DNA of 64,000 nt from Granulicella arctica (lineage in GTDB: Bacteria > Acidobacteriota > Terriglobia > Terriglobales > Acidobacteriaceae). Positions 18,783 through 27,091 of the stretch are shown here, in pieces. The stretch spans positions 1,054,001 through 1,118,000 of the forward strand of contig NZ_JAGTUT010000001.1 in assembly GCF_025685605.1 (NCBI RefSeq), written 5' to 3'. Positions within the stretch are counted from its first letter, which is position 1. The number at the start of each line of letters is the position of its first letter. The translations under genes and the position numbers were made by a program. The notes below the pieces were generated by a model that ran no database searches, was not told where the DNA came from, and was given only the letters and a program-made list of their open reading frames with translations.

Positions 18783-20340
18783 TGGCTATAGCGGAGCGAC
18801 GCTGGAGCGGCCTGGCCTTGAACATGTGAGAGACCTTGCCGCCGAAGGACACATCCAGGTAGCACTGGTGTACTCGCCGGATAGGCTGAGTCGTAAATAT
18901 GCTTACCAGATTTTGTTGATCGAGGAGTTGGCCCGTAACGGAGTCGAGACGCTATTCGTAAAGGCACCGCAGGGGACCAGCCCGGAAGATCAACTGCTTG
19001 TGCAGTTCCAAGGGATGATCGCTGAGTATGAACGTGCGCAGATCCTCGAGCGATCGCGCCGCGGTAAGCGACATCGGGCCCAGTCGGGCGAAGTCAGTGT
19101 GATGAGTGGCGCGCCGTATGGATATCGCTATATTCGGAGGACCGACGAATCGCCTGCTGCCTACACTGTACTCGAAGACGAAGCGCGCGTGGTCCAGCGA
19201 ATCTATGCCATGTATACGGTCGAGGGTCTCAGCATCGGCGAGATTACCCGCCGGCTCAACACCGAAGGCATCCCAACTCGCAAAGCAAGTGCTCGATGGG
19301 AACGCTCGACCATTTGGGCGGTGTTACGGAACTCTGCGTATTGTGGCGTCGCCTGTTTTGGTAAGACGCGCGCATCTTCACGGGTGCGCGTCACACGCGC
19401 GCAACGGCGGCTGGGTGCAGTGGCACCCAGCATGACGGCATGTCACGAACGCGCGCGTGAAGAGTGGATCGAAATCCCTGTGCCGGCGCTGGTGAGCGAG
19501 GAAGATTTTGCCCGTGCCCAGGAACTTTTGCAGGAGAACAAAATACGTTCGCGCCGACGCACCATTGAGCCAAGCATCGTGCAGGGATTGGTCAGCTGTC
19601 AGAAGTGCGGGTACGCTTTCTCGCGCACATCCACCTACACGACCGCACGCAAGATCCACTATTACAAATGTATTGGGTCGGATAGCTGGCGGAAACTCGG
19701 CGGTCCCGTTTGTGATAATCGCCGCTTGGTCCGCCAGGATCTGCTCGATCAGATCATCTGGAACGAGGTCATACGGTTATTGGAAGACCCCACTCTGATA
19801 CAGCAAGAACTTGACCGCCGACTGGCGGCAGCTCGTTCCTCCGATCCAGCAAAGAAGCGTGAGCAGAGTCTGCAGAGAGAACTAGGGCATGCCGGAAAAA
19901 GTATCGAACGACTTCTCAGTGCCTACCAGGAGGCGCTCGTGTCCCTCGAGGAGTTGCGTGAGCGGATGCCGCTGTTACGCCAGCGCGAACAAAAATTGCG
20001 TTCGGAGCTGCAGGCAATCGCTGACCAGGCGAACGAACGGGCAGTCTTCCTGCGCCTGGCCGAGACGCTTACGGCGTTCCTTGGCCGCCTGCATGGCGCT
20101 GCTGATACGCTAAGCGTCATAGAACGTCAGCGAATCGTACGGCTCGTAGTGAAGGAAGTCCTGGTAGGAGACGAAACCATCACCATCCGCCACAGCATCC
20201 CAGTGTCACACGGCTCCCCTCAAGGCGATTTTCCACCGCCGAGTCGCGTCGGTGCCCCAAATTACCTTTTGTGTAAGGGGCGTGATCTCACCTCTCCTTG
20301 CCAACATCTATCTCCACTATGCGTTCGATCTCTGGGTTGA
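18640..20340 (+). CDS. large serine recombinase (resolvase N-terminus, recombinase domain, zinc ribbon)
   Basis: A 566-residue large serine recombinase. The catalytic block AAIYARVSSEQQ (nucleophile serine at about 11) is followed by VYSPDRLSRK and a resolvase core to residue about 150. The recombinase domain begins with GAPYGYRY and continues through GLSIGEITRRLN; a zinc ribbon has CQKCGYAF ... YYKCIG ... VCDNRR; a coiled coil lies near residues 400-480. AAAGGAG at 18626 supports the ATG at 18640. It should move the element that carries it. The reading frame runs through the right inverted repeat and takes its last 18 codons and stop from the interrupted reverse transcriptase, so the native C-terminus depends on the insertion site. 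Confidence 0.9.
   Translation: MRMAAIYARVSSEQQREANTISSQTASLLEFARSHDLEVPKEWVFEDDGYSGATLERPGLEHVRDLAAEGHIQVALVYSPDRLSRKYAYQILLIEELARNGVETLFVKAPQGTSPEDQLLVQFQGMIAEYERAQILERSRRGKRHRAQSGEVSVMSGAPYGYRYIRRTDESPAAYTVLEDEARVVQRIYAMYTVEGLSIGEITRRLNTEGIPTRKASARWERSTIWAVLRNSAYCGVACFGKTRASSRVRVTRAQRRLGAVAPSMTACHERAREEWIEIPVPALVSEEDFARAQELLQENKIRSRRRTIEPSIVQGLVSCQKCGYAFSRTSTYTTARKIHYYKCIGSDSWRKLGGPVCDNRRLVRQDLLDQIIWNEVIRLLEDPTLIQQELDRRLAAARSSDPAKKREQSLQRELGHAGKSIERLLSAYQEALVSLEELRERMPLLRQREQKLRSELQAIADQANERAVFLRLAETLTAFLGRLHGAADTLSVIERQRIVRLVVKEVLVGDETITIRHSIPVSHGSPQGDFPPPSRVGAPNYLLCKGRDLTSPCQHLSPLCVRSLG
20259..20283 (-). repeat. right terminal inverted repeat of the serine-recombinase element
   Basis: This copy is the exact reverse complement of the left repeat at 18059-18083. 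It lies inside the recombinase reading frame and is followed by the second GATC at 20284-20287. Confidence 0.9.
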
Positions 20341-20968
20341 TGTCTGGCGCAAGAAATATGCACGAGGCGAGGTGATCGTTCTCCGCTATGCGGACGACAT
20401 CGTCCTCGGCTTCCAGTGGGGTACGGACGCAGACCGTTTTCGCAAGAGCTTGGAAGAACGGCTGGGGAAGTTCGGGCTGGAGCTGCACCCGGAAAAGACG
20501 CGCAGGATCGAGTTCGGGCGGTATGCCGAACAGAACCGGAAACGAAGAGGAGAAGGCAAACCGGAGACCTTCGACTTCCTTGGCTTCACGCATATCAGCG
20601 GGAAGAACGGGAACGGGTCTTATGCCGTGCGGCGCATGACGATCCGCAAGCGTATGCGAAAGAAGCTGCAGGAGATCAAGCAGCAACTCAAGATGCGCAT
20701 GCATGATCCCGTGCCTCAGACTGGCGCGTGGCTCAGGTCAGTTGTACAGGGGTACTTCAACTACTACGCTGTACCGGGAAATCTCGATAGCCTCGGGCTG
20801 TTCCGGGAACGCGTGCTCCGCTACTGGGGGCAGGCGCTCAAGCGACGTAGTCAAAGACACCGGTACGCCTGGGTCCGTCGCCTCAAGCTGGCCGCACAAT
20901 GGCTTCCTACACCGCGCGTGATGCATCCTTGGCCCCTTGACCGCTTCGCCGCCACTCATCCGAGATAG

Positions 20969-21042
20969 GAGCCGCATGCGCTAATGAGCGCTCGTGCGGA
21001 TCTGTGCGGGGGGCGATCAGTAATGATCGTCCCTACCGCGAC
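20969..21042 (+). ncRNA. group II intron domains V and VI
   Basis: Immediately after the reverse transcriptase stop, GAGCCGCATGCGCT pairs with AGCGCTCGTGCGGATCT around an AATG loop, as in catalytic domain V. A second hairpin, GGGGGCGATCA / TGATCGTCCC, follows and is trailed by TACCGCGAC, consistent with domain VI and the 3' splice site. These RNA elements look intact, so the ribozyme may still fold although its maturase is broken. Confidence 0.75.
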
Positions 21043-21663
21043 CGTTTCCAGCCCCATCTGCCTCAACGAGTGACTCGACGATTTATCACACATTCGAAAT
21101 AGGCACGGCAGCGTTAGGAGATTGCACCCCCTCTGTCGTGACAGTTACGCTAACTAATTGTATCTAAAAGATTTCATGGGCGTTGATGGCTAACTACAGC
21201 ACCCTTGAGCACTCAAAAACACTGGAAAAAACGCAGGTTCGAAATTTCAGCACCCTCTCCAGCACCCTCACCAAATGACGGTGCTGAGAGCCTGACCTCT
21301 GCCGTGCATACGCAGTGAGGTCGACTTGGGCAGAGGTCTGTCGCATATGCGCGGTAATCGAATTTCGAGGGTGCGGAAGGGTGCTCAAGCACCCTCCCTT
21401 AGCTTCAACTGAAACCAGTCAGAGCACTTGTGGAATTGATTGTTTCCCATTCCTAGACACCACGAAGCTGATGACGACAAGCGCATTTACGGGGAGTAAT
21501 CCTGAAGGTTGCGCGCAAACCGCTCTCAAAGAGTGCCTTGGCCTGTTGTCGTCATTTGACTGGTCCGTTTCCGATCCAGCGTGGCCCGTTAGCCAAACAT
21601 GAATTCAGTCGAGGCGATATGTGGAGACTTATGGGTTCTGCGCTCGTTTACTCGCTTCGTCAT
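21043..21663. other. intergenic stretch with AGCACCCT-rich repeats
   Basis: No convincing gene is present. The octamer AGCACCCT recurs several times (about 21196, 21246, 21262 and 21386) with an inverted GAGGGTGC/AGGGTGCT near 21370. A TTCAGCACC...GACCTCTGCCG pair here is also found near 26898-26993 and 33053-33147. Confidence 0.5.
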
Positions 21664-22326
21664 CTATGGCCGAGTGTAGCGCATGGTCCATACAGCTTTG
21701 TCCCCTTCGTTGTATTCTTTGCCATCCCAAGGGGTTCCGCAAACATGCAGGTAGGCAAAGGGAGTGCCCGCAAACATTACCCAGGCGCCCTTATCGCGGA
21801 CCGTAGTTGGAAGCCCGTACTCCTTCGCATCAAAGGGCCACGTAATCATCCAATGGGGTCCGATTGATATAGCAGGACTCGTTTTATCGGCCGGATTGGT
21901 GTTACTTCTCTGTGTTGCTCCGCAAAGCATGTAAATCATGCCGGGAGATTCATTCGTCGGCTTCGGTTTGCCCTGCATGGCATCCATCATCCATCGCTTG
22001 CCCATCGGGTTCATGCACATTGACGGTTCGCCGATTTTATTCTCGTTGCCAGGCACACAAACCCATTCGTTGGTTCCTTTGGCCAAGACCGTTAGTGTCC
22101 CATCGGCTCCCAGTTCGGCGACCGTCGCATTTCTGGTCACTTGTTCAGGGCCGGAAAGTCGCGCTCTTGTGATTCTTGGGTCTTCCGCTCGGTCCTGCAT
22201 CTGTTGCCCTTCCGTTTTTGCGATGAGAAGACTTTGCTTTTCGAAACGTAGGCTTTGGCCGGAACTACTGCTCAATGACGCTGCAGCCCCGATCGTAGCG
22301 ACGATGAAATCTCTTCGGGTTCCCAT
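21664..22326 (-). CDS. Tat-exported protein of unknown function
   Basis: The 220-residue product begins MGTRRDFIVATIGAAASLSS, a twin-arginine signal, so a folded protein is probably exported to the periplasm. The mature part has three cysteines (VCVPGNEN, SMCMNPMG, MLCGATQ) plus VCGTPW and many Trp/Met/Pro residues (GPHWMITWPFDAKEYG). I recognise no enzyme family. Its start is only 15 bases from the stop of the upstream alpha/beta hydrolase, and it is the last gene of a five-gene minus-strand run. Confidence 0.75.
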   Translation of the reverse strand: MGTRRDFIVATIGAAASLSSSSGQSLRFEKQSLLIAKTEGQQMQDRAEDPRITRARLSGPEQVTRNATVAELGADGTLTVLAKGTNEWVCVPGNENKIGEPSMCMNPMGKRWMMDAMQGKPKPTNESPGMIYMLCGATQRSNTNPADKTSPAISIGPHWMITWPFDAKEYGLPTTVRDKGAWVMFAGTPFAYLHVCGTPWDGKEYNEGDKAVWTMRYTRP

Positions 22327-22341
22327 TCACGCCCTGACTGT

Positions 22342-23205
22342 TTAATCCTGGCCGCCAGTGGTGGCAGGAAGGTGTCCATCGACCCAGCTCTTGATATCCA
22401 CGATGACCGATTCCTTGTCGATGTCGTTAAGAAGATCGTGAAAGCCACCTTCGTAAAGCTTTAGCGTTTTGTCGGTGGAACCGGCCATATCGTAAAAATG
22501 CTGGCTGCCGCTTGGCTTGGTGTTCTTATCAAGAGTGCCATGCAGGATCAGAACTGGCAGGGTGATCAGAGAAAACTCCCTCTTCAGTCGCTCGTCAGCC
22601 CGAACCATCGCGGCCATCGTCTGGGTTGGCTGAGTCTCATGGGCAATCAGTGGATCATTGTCCATTGTCTCAACGACTTTAGGATCACGAGAAAATCTCT
22701 CGTTTGGAAGATGAAGGATATGGGCGTGCGGCGCGACATGGCTTAGTCCCTTGAAAACCGCGAGAGCAAAATCAGGAGCAGGTAACTCGTGGGCAAAACT
22801 TTCACAGATTAGCCCGGTCAACTCAGCCTGGTGGTCGAGAGTATAGAGGCATGCGACAACGCCGCCAGCGCTGTGACCGAGCAAAAACATGGGGAGACCT
22901 GGGTCGCGCGACTTTACGACTGCTGTAACCGCTTCGACGTCACGCACGTAGTCTCCAAAGGCTTCGACGTAGAAGCGTTCGCCGTCCGAATTGCCACGGC
23001 CTCGCAGATCCACAGCGTATACAGCCAGACCATCGGCGACGAACTGTTCGGCCACCCATTCGTAGTAACCGCTGTGGGCATTGAAACCAGGGACGATGAC
23101 GACGATCGCACGAGCCGTGGCGTCCGGATGCCACGAGCGAAAGAATATTTTTAGACCGCCTTCACCATCGACCGTTTCTTGATTTGTTGTAGCTAGACTT
23201 TGCTT
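22342..23205 (-). CDS. alpha/beta hydrolase, monoglyceride-lipase-like
   Basis: A 287-residue serine hydrolase. GHSAGG is the nucleophile elbow, VVIVPGFNAHSGYYEWVAEQ forms the oxyanion strand and lid side, LILHGTLDKNTKPS carries the acid residue and EGGFHDLLND the histidine. The overall order fits the hydrolase_4 (lysophospholipase/monoacylglycerol lipase) group. I chose ATG 23205 (MKQSLATT) because AAGGAG lies 8 bases upstream; the frame extends 36 codons further but without such a site. It follows the membrane-protein gene by 46 bases. Natural substrate unknown. Confidence 0.85.
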   Translation of the reverse strand, partial: KQSLATTNQETVDGEGGLKIFFRSWHPDATARAIVVIVPGFNAHSGYYEWVAEQFVADGLAVYAVDLRGRGNSDGERFYVEAFGDYVRDVEAVTAVVKSRDPGLPMFLLGHSAGGVVACLYTLDHQAELTGLICESFAHELPAPDFALAVFKGLSHVAPHAHILHLPNERFSRDPKVVETMDNDPLIAHETQPTQTMAAMVRADERLKREFSLITLPVLILHGTLDKNTKPSGSQHFYDMAGSTDKTLKLYEGGFHDLLNDIDKESVIVDIKSWVDGHLPATTGGQD

Positions 23206-23251
23206 CATAGCACGCTCCTTAAGCGAGATTTGTAAAGCTGATTCTCGATCT

Positions 23252-23995
23252 TCAAAAGGATGCCGACCGCGATCCCACTTGGGCTCGTAGCGCATCGTCC
23301 CGACTTGTTCCATTCTTCGTGCGTAATCGACTGCCTATGGCACGTATTGCAAGCAAGTGCAGAACGACGGCCAGTGGCACGAAGAATCCTGGAATCAATA
23401 GGAATGGGAATGTACTTATCATTCGATCGGGAACTTCTGAGTGGATCAGATGGAGTGGTCCGGGAGCTGTTAGTATGGCGCGAGTCACAACATTGAGTAG
23501 TGCGAGAAGCCCGAGGATGTTCCAAGCACTTGCGAATTTGAGTCCCCATCGCCCACGTGTGGACAACCATGCGATAACGGGTGCCGACAGTCCTATATAG
23601 ACGTCGATGTTTGCTCCAGCGAAGGTCATCATCCTGGGTACGAGGCCCTCGATCCAGAGTTGATGCAGGAACAACTCCACGCCGATGCGAAAGCATTGTG
23701 TGCCCAGGATTAGCCAGAGCGGAAAGGCTAGTACGGCCTGCGCGCTGGCAGACGGTCGCACAATGAAAAAGATGAGGAACAGAAGAACAGGACCGACGAC
23801 GAAAGCGATTCCCGGCGGCCGCATTTTTGAATTACCGAGAATGCCGAAGTGTGCCATCAGGCCGGCGTAGAGAAACCATACGACGAGGCCAGCCAGCACG
23901 CCAAGTGCGACTCGACGATTGATGTAACGGTCAATCATCGCGACGACGAACGTTATCATCAGCGCCACGAATCCGAGAAAGAGTGTCGAGGTCAT
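23252..23995 (-). CDS. polytopic membrane protein of unknown function
   Basis: About 247 residues with seven or so hydrophobic segments, for example STLFLGFVALMITFVVAMI, VALGVLAGLVVWFLYAGLMA and FPFLLIPGFFVPLAVVLHLL, so it is an inner-membrane protein. No conserved motif is known to me. ATG 23995 was preferred to the TTG at 24001. Spacing of 38 bases to the upstream gene supports co-transcription. Confidence 0.75.
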   Translation of the reverse strand: MTSTLFLGFVALMITFVVAMIDRYINRRVALGVLAGLVVWFLYAGLMAHFGILGNSKMRPPGIAFVVGPVLLFLIFFIVRPSASAQAVLAFPLWLILGTQCFRIGVELFLHQLWIEGLVPRMMTFAGANIDVYIGLSAPVIAWLSTRGRWGLKFASAWNILGLLALLNVVTRAILTAPGPLHLIHSEVPDRMISTFPFLLIPGFFVPLAVVLHLLAIRAIGSRLRTKNGTSRDDALRAQVGSRSASF

Positions 23996-24039
23996 TTGCA
24001 AATCCTAGTGACTGATCTGTACGAATTCTCTCTGTATCG

Positions 24040-24333
24040 TTACTGTTTTGCGGCCATCAACATACCGAGAGGCAGCAGAGGCCCGATCGGCATAAGATCA
24101 AAGGTCAACAGATTGGCTTGTCCAAGGGGCAGCCCTTTAAGGAGCCTGTCCGCCTCGTCGACTGAGTCCACGCTCATCAGGAAGATAACGCCGACCTCTT
24201 TCTCTCTCAGCCAGAACTGCTCCATCTTTCCGTCGAGATAGAGTTGCAATGTCGCTGGAACTTCCTTCGGTAGATACTGCTGACGCTGTTCCTGCGACAG
24301 AGGCTTCAATGTGCCGACTGCCATTACTTTCAT
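24040..24333 (-). CDS. small muconolactone-isomerase/YCII-like alpha-beta barrel protein
   Basis: A 97-residue protein with strands and helices typical of dimeric ferredoxin-like barrels: KVMAVGTLKPLSQEQRQQYL, LYLDGKMEQFWLREKEVG, VDSVDEADRLLKGLPLGQ, then TFDLMPIGPL. These small proteins often assist degradation of aromatics or lactones, but the substrate cannot be told. ATG 24333 follows the NmrA-like gene by 29 bases in the same operon. Confidence 0.7.
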   Translation of the reverse strand: MKVMAVGTLKPLSQEQRQQYLPKEVPATLQLYLDGKMEQFWLREKEVGVIFLMSVDSVDEADRLLKGLPLGQANLLTFDLMPIGPLLPLGMLMAAKQ

Positions 24334-24362
24334 AATTTTCTCCAATAGATAAGGCTTGAAGA

Positions 24363-25259
24363 TTATTCGTGTACGGCAACAGGTGCGCGAAACAGAGCTT
24401 CGTTTTTGACTATGTAGTCCATCATCTCGAGTGGCTCCCGGCCGGTAAGCTTCTTCACCATGTCGTTGGTTCCGGAGAAGACCCCGTCGAGGCAATCCTG
24501 GCATACGTATCCCATGTGCTGTTGAAAGTACGGCGTAAATCCCAACTCTTTCAGCAGAGTCTTGAACGCTTCGATCTCCATGGGAATGTAGGTGATTTTG
24601 TTTCCCAAGACCTGCGTGAGCATGTCCGCAATCTCATACTGGCTCAGTTCGTGTGGACCATAGAGCGGATAAGTCTTTCCCGCGTGTTGGACTGGATCCT
24701 TGAGGATGGCGGCGATGACTCTGCCGAGGTCTTCCCCCGCAACAGGGGCGTACCGCGCGTCGCCAAATGCGAGGGGGAGGATCTTCTTATCCCGGATGGC
24801 ACCTGCCATATACATGATCCATTCAGAAAATAAGGTCGGACGCAGATGGGTGACCGGAACTCCTGAGCGGTCGAGCAGGCGCTCTGCGATCCAATGATTC
24901 TGAGCCGCGTGACTCTTAGCAGATCTTCTCGCTGAGGCCTGCGACATATTCACGATGGCACCAACCCCTTGTTCGAGCGCGGCCTGCGCAAAAAAGGCGG
25001 TAGCCTCCAGGAGGCCGGGTACCTGAATGGGATAAACAAAATAGGCCCCGGTTATTCCTGTCAGCGCCTCGCTGACCGCTTCGAAATCCGAGAGATCACC
25101 TTGTACAACCTCGACGCCCTGGGCAATGAGTTGCTCTGATCGAGCGTCTCTCTTATGAACGAATGCTCGAACGGGTATCTTTAGCGCCAGAAGCGTTTCG
25201 ATGGCACTACTGCCCGTAGCTCCCGTTGCTCCGGTAATCAGAATCTTTTGGTTTGACAT
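24363..25259 (-). CDS. NmrA-like NAD(P)-binding oxidoreductase or sensor
   Basis: A 298-residue atypical short-chain dehydrogenase. The N-terminal KILITGATGATGSSAIETLL is a Rossmann motif of the NmrA/HSCARG type, followed by VRAFVHKRDAR and VVQGDLSD. There is no YxxxK catalytic pair at the standard place, common in this group, which often senses the NADP ratio or acts as a quinone reductase. It leads a five-gene minus-strand run and is divergent from the GlxA-like regulator across 168 bases, suggesting control by that regulator. Confidence 0.85.
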   Translation of the reverse strand: MSNQKILITGATGATGSSAIETLLALKIPVRAFVHKRDARSEQLIAQGVEVVQGDLSDFEAVSEALTGITGAYFVYPIQVPGLLEATAFFAQAALEQGVGAIVNMSQASARRSAKSHAAQNHWIAERLLDRSGVPVTHLRPTLFSEWIMYMAGAIRDKKILPLAFGDARYAPVAGEDLGRVIAAILKDPVQHAGKTYPLYGPHELSQYEIADMLTQVLGNKITYIPMEIEAFKTLLKELGFTPYFQQHMGYVCQDCLDGVFSGTNDMVKKLTGREPLEMMDYIVKNEALFRAPVAVHE

Positions 25260-25427
25260 GGGTTTCTCCGTTCAAAGAAGGCAAGGAGCAAGCGACGTCT
25301 CTTATCGCCCAGACCAACAATGCCTAAACGAACGGTAGCTGAAGTGTCGACGGCCGCTGGGTCGGATAGGCAACGTTTTAGGACATTCGAGTGTGCAGAG
25401 GCATAAACTGAGCCTGGAGCAAATCGA

Positions 25428-26369
25428 ATGCACAAAGTCGGTTTTATTGTGTTTCCTGGATTTTCCCCCATCAACTTCGCCGCCACGAGCGTATTCGAAA
25501 CCGCAAATTGGCAAATTGGGAAGCCGGAGTACCAACTCACTCTTCTCTCAGAAGATGGTGGTCCGATCGCTACGTCTCTGGGGTCGCAGATTCAGACGGT
25601 GTCGTTCAAACGCCGCGCGTTCGACACAATCATCGTTGCCGGCGGCATCGAACCCCCAATCGCTACGCAAGGCTTGGCGAAGTATCTTCAATCGGCTATC
25701 CATCGGAGTCAAAGGATAGCTTCCATCTGTACTGGGGCGCTGGTGCTGGCCGAAGCGGGATTACTCGATGGTCGGCGAGCTACTACTCATTGGAACGCTG
25801 CAAGAGAAATGAAGCGCCGCTATCCAAGGATCGCCATGGAAGAAGATCGCATCTTTATCGCCGATGGACCGCTATGGACATCCGCTGGCATGAGCGCGGG
25901 CCTCGATCTCGCCCTCGCGATGGTGGAGAAAGATCTTGGTGTGGAGATAGCTCGGGCGGTTGCGAGAACATTGGTTGTCTATCATCGGCGTGCAGGCGGG
26001 CAGTCTCAGTTTTCGACGCTGCTCGATCTCGACGCACAATCCGATCGCATACAAACTGCTCTGACGTATGCCAAAAAGAATCTTAGCTCGCCCTTGTCAG
26101 TGGTCGGCTTGGCGAAGGCGGCGTTTTTGAGTCCGCGGCAATTCAGTCGAGTATTCCGAGAGGAAACAGGCAGGTCTCCCGCCCAGGCAATCGAACAGCT
26201 GCGCGTCGAGTCTGCTCGCTTGATGATGGAAAACGGACGTTTCTCCGCTGAGGAGATCGCCAGGAAGAACGGCTTCGGAAATCGAGAGCGCATGCGTCGG
26301 TCATTCCAGCGGGCGTTTGGATATTCTCCGCAGGCAATCCAGCGCAACATAGCCGTCTCTATGCAATAG
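25428..26369 (+). CDS. GlxA-family transcriptional activator (DJ-1/PfpI-like plus AraC helix-turn-helix)
   Basis: A 313-residue regulator. Residues 1-190 form a DJ-1/PfpI-like sensor, with ASICTGALVLAEAGLLDGRRATTHW around the nucleophile-elbow cysteine. Residues 210-313 form an AraC-type double helix-turn-helix: SVVGLAKAAFLSPRQFSRVF and AEEIARKNGFGNRERMRRSF. GGAG upstream of ATG 25428 supports the start. It faces the NmrA-like operon and likely activates it in response to a small molecule. Confidence 0.9.
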   Translation: MHKVGFIVFPGFSPINFAATSVFETANWQIGKPEYQLTLLSEDGGPIATSLGSQIQTVSFKRRAFDTIIVAGGIEPPIATQGLAKYLQSAIHRSQRIASICTGALVLAEAGLLDGRRATTHWNAAREMKRRYPRIAMEEDRIFIADGPLWTSAGMSAGLDLALAMVEKDLGVEIARAVARTLVVYHRRAGGQSQFSTLLDLDAQSDRIQTALTYAKKNLSSPLSVVGLAKAAFLSPRQFSRVFREETGRSPAQAIEQLRVESARLMMENGRFSAEEIARKNGFGNRERMRRSFQRAFGYSPQAIQRNIAVSMQ

Positions 26370-26520
26370 CGATACCGGCGATGCATCGCTTTACTACCAT
26401 CAAAGCCTTGTACTCCATTTTGGCTTGCACGCCCGAGCAGATAGAGGGAAACGTGCTAGGGTCATCGAATTTTCATCTTTCCTGTGTTCGGCAGTCTGGA
26501 CAGTGCCTGTCTTGTTGACG

Positions 26521-26808
26521 ACAAATCTCTAGTGCCGTATCGGCAGTGCTCCGCAGCGAGAATGCGTCTCGCTCCGACGCTGTCGGTGCGGAGCACTGCG
26601 GATACGGTGATTTGTACTAAACCTTGAGGGGATTTGGCAGGACAATTGCTTTCAGGGGATTCAATGCGTTGCTATCTCGAACGGATCGGTCTTGACTGTT
26701 TCGGAAGCGTCCTGACTGCAGCGGTGATGGTATTCGATTCGCAATTGTCCTGCCAAATGGTAATACGCTTTTACCTACCCGCGAAGCGGGTTTAGTACAA
26801 ATCGCCAA
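26521..26808. repeat. nested palindromic, MITE-like intergenic repeat
   Basis: Three paired structures occur in a row. A 21-bp arm at 26535-26555 pairs with 26587-26607 (20 of 21), enclosing a GCGAG/CTCGC mini-hairpin. GGTGATTTGTACTAAACC at 26606-26623 pairs with 26789-26806 (17 of 18). ATTTGGCAGGACAATTGC at 26632-26649 pairs perfectly with 26741-26758. No gene is encoded. The nesting suggests a non-autonomous transposon or a highly structured RNA. Confidence 0.65.
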
Positions 26809-27091
26809 TGCACTCATCGAGACGCATTATTCTCTTCAAGTCGGCTTGTCGTCACGAATAAACTCGGCTCATGGCCGTATGAGCCAAATGGCTCCGGTTC
26901 AGCACCTCTACCAGCACCCTCATCTATTCGTTATTCTTCGTAAATCACTGGGTCGCCAAGAATTACTTGCACGCCGAAACGAAGACCTCTGCCGAACCTC
27001 AGTAGAGTCCGCCACTCGGGGATTGCTTCCCATAGGCCGACTTATGAGGACTAACACCTCTTGAATATCTTTGGCACCGGCCCCGGCCTCC
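26809..27091. other. intergenic stretch, no gene recognised
   Basis: This gap holds the second copy of the TTCAGCACC...GACCTCTGCCG motif pair (about 26898 and 26983, spacing 85). No open frame here looks like a protein. Confidence 0.4.

Larger units (their letters stand above)
18055..20287 (+). mobile_element. serine-recombinase element with 25-bp perfect terminal inverted repeats
   Basis: The element proper spans 18059-20283 (2,225 bp). Its ends are perfect 25-bp inverted repeats beginning ACGCCCCTTACACAAAAGGT at 18059-18083 and repeated inverted at 20259-20283. GATC flanks both sides (18055-18058 and 20284-20287) and occurs once in the restored host gene, so it is a 4-bp target duplication or a shared crossover core. 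Inside are a small frameshifted helix-turn-helix-like gene, possibly one further short frame, and a large serine recombinase. Terminal inverted repeats are unusual for a large serine recombinase element. Confidence 0.88.
17264..20968 (+). pseudogene. group II intron reverse transcriptase/maturase, split by an inserted element
   Basis: The N-terminal part starts at ATG 17264 (MNVAEESDSG, the usual start of this family) and runs through APGVDGVTWQ, RPLGIAALEDKIVQ, FLGFSYGFRPGRSQHKALD and VLDADIQGFFDN to GTPQGSVI at 18058. The C-terminal part resumes at 20288 with SPLLANIYLHYAFD, followed by the catalytic RYADDIVLG and the maturase region TFDFLGFTH, ending in ATHPR at 20968. Joined, these give a full-length maturase without an HNH endonuclease domain. 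The gene is disrupted exactly between the Ile and Ser of the VISPLLAN block by a 2,225-bp element plus a 4-bp duplication; deletion of both restores the frame. Confidence 0.93.
16905..21042 (+). mobile_element. group II intron carrying an interrupted reverse transcriptase
   Basis: The left end GTGCGCCGGGATAAACCGGC fits the conserved 5' start (GUGYG) of group II introns. About 360 bases later begins a maturase-type reverse transcriptase gene. Right after its stop at 20968 a domain V-like hairpin begins with GAGCCGCATGCGCT, followed by a domain VI-like hairpin and the end CCTACCGCGAC, a typical 3' terminus ending in AY. The intron without its inserted element would be about 1.9 kb. Borders are judged from the conserved ends, not by comparison with an empty site. 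Confidence 0.85.

Noticed and set aside
26617..26817. Minus-strand open frame in the palindromic repeat
   Set aside because: It is a product of the nested inverted repeats and lacks a start signal.
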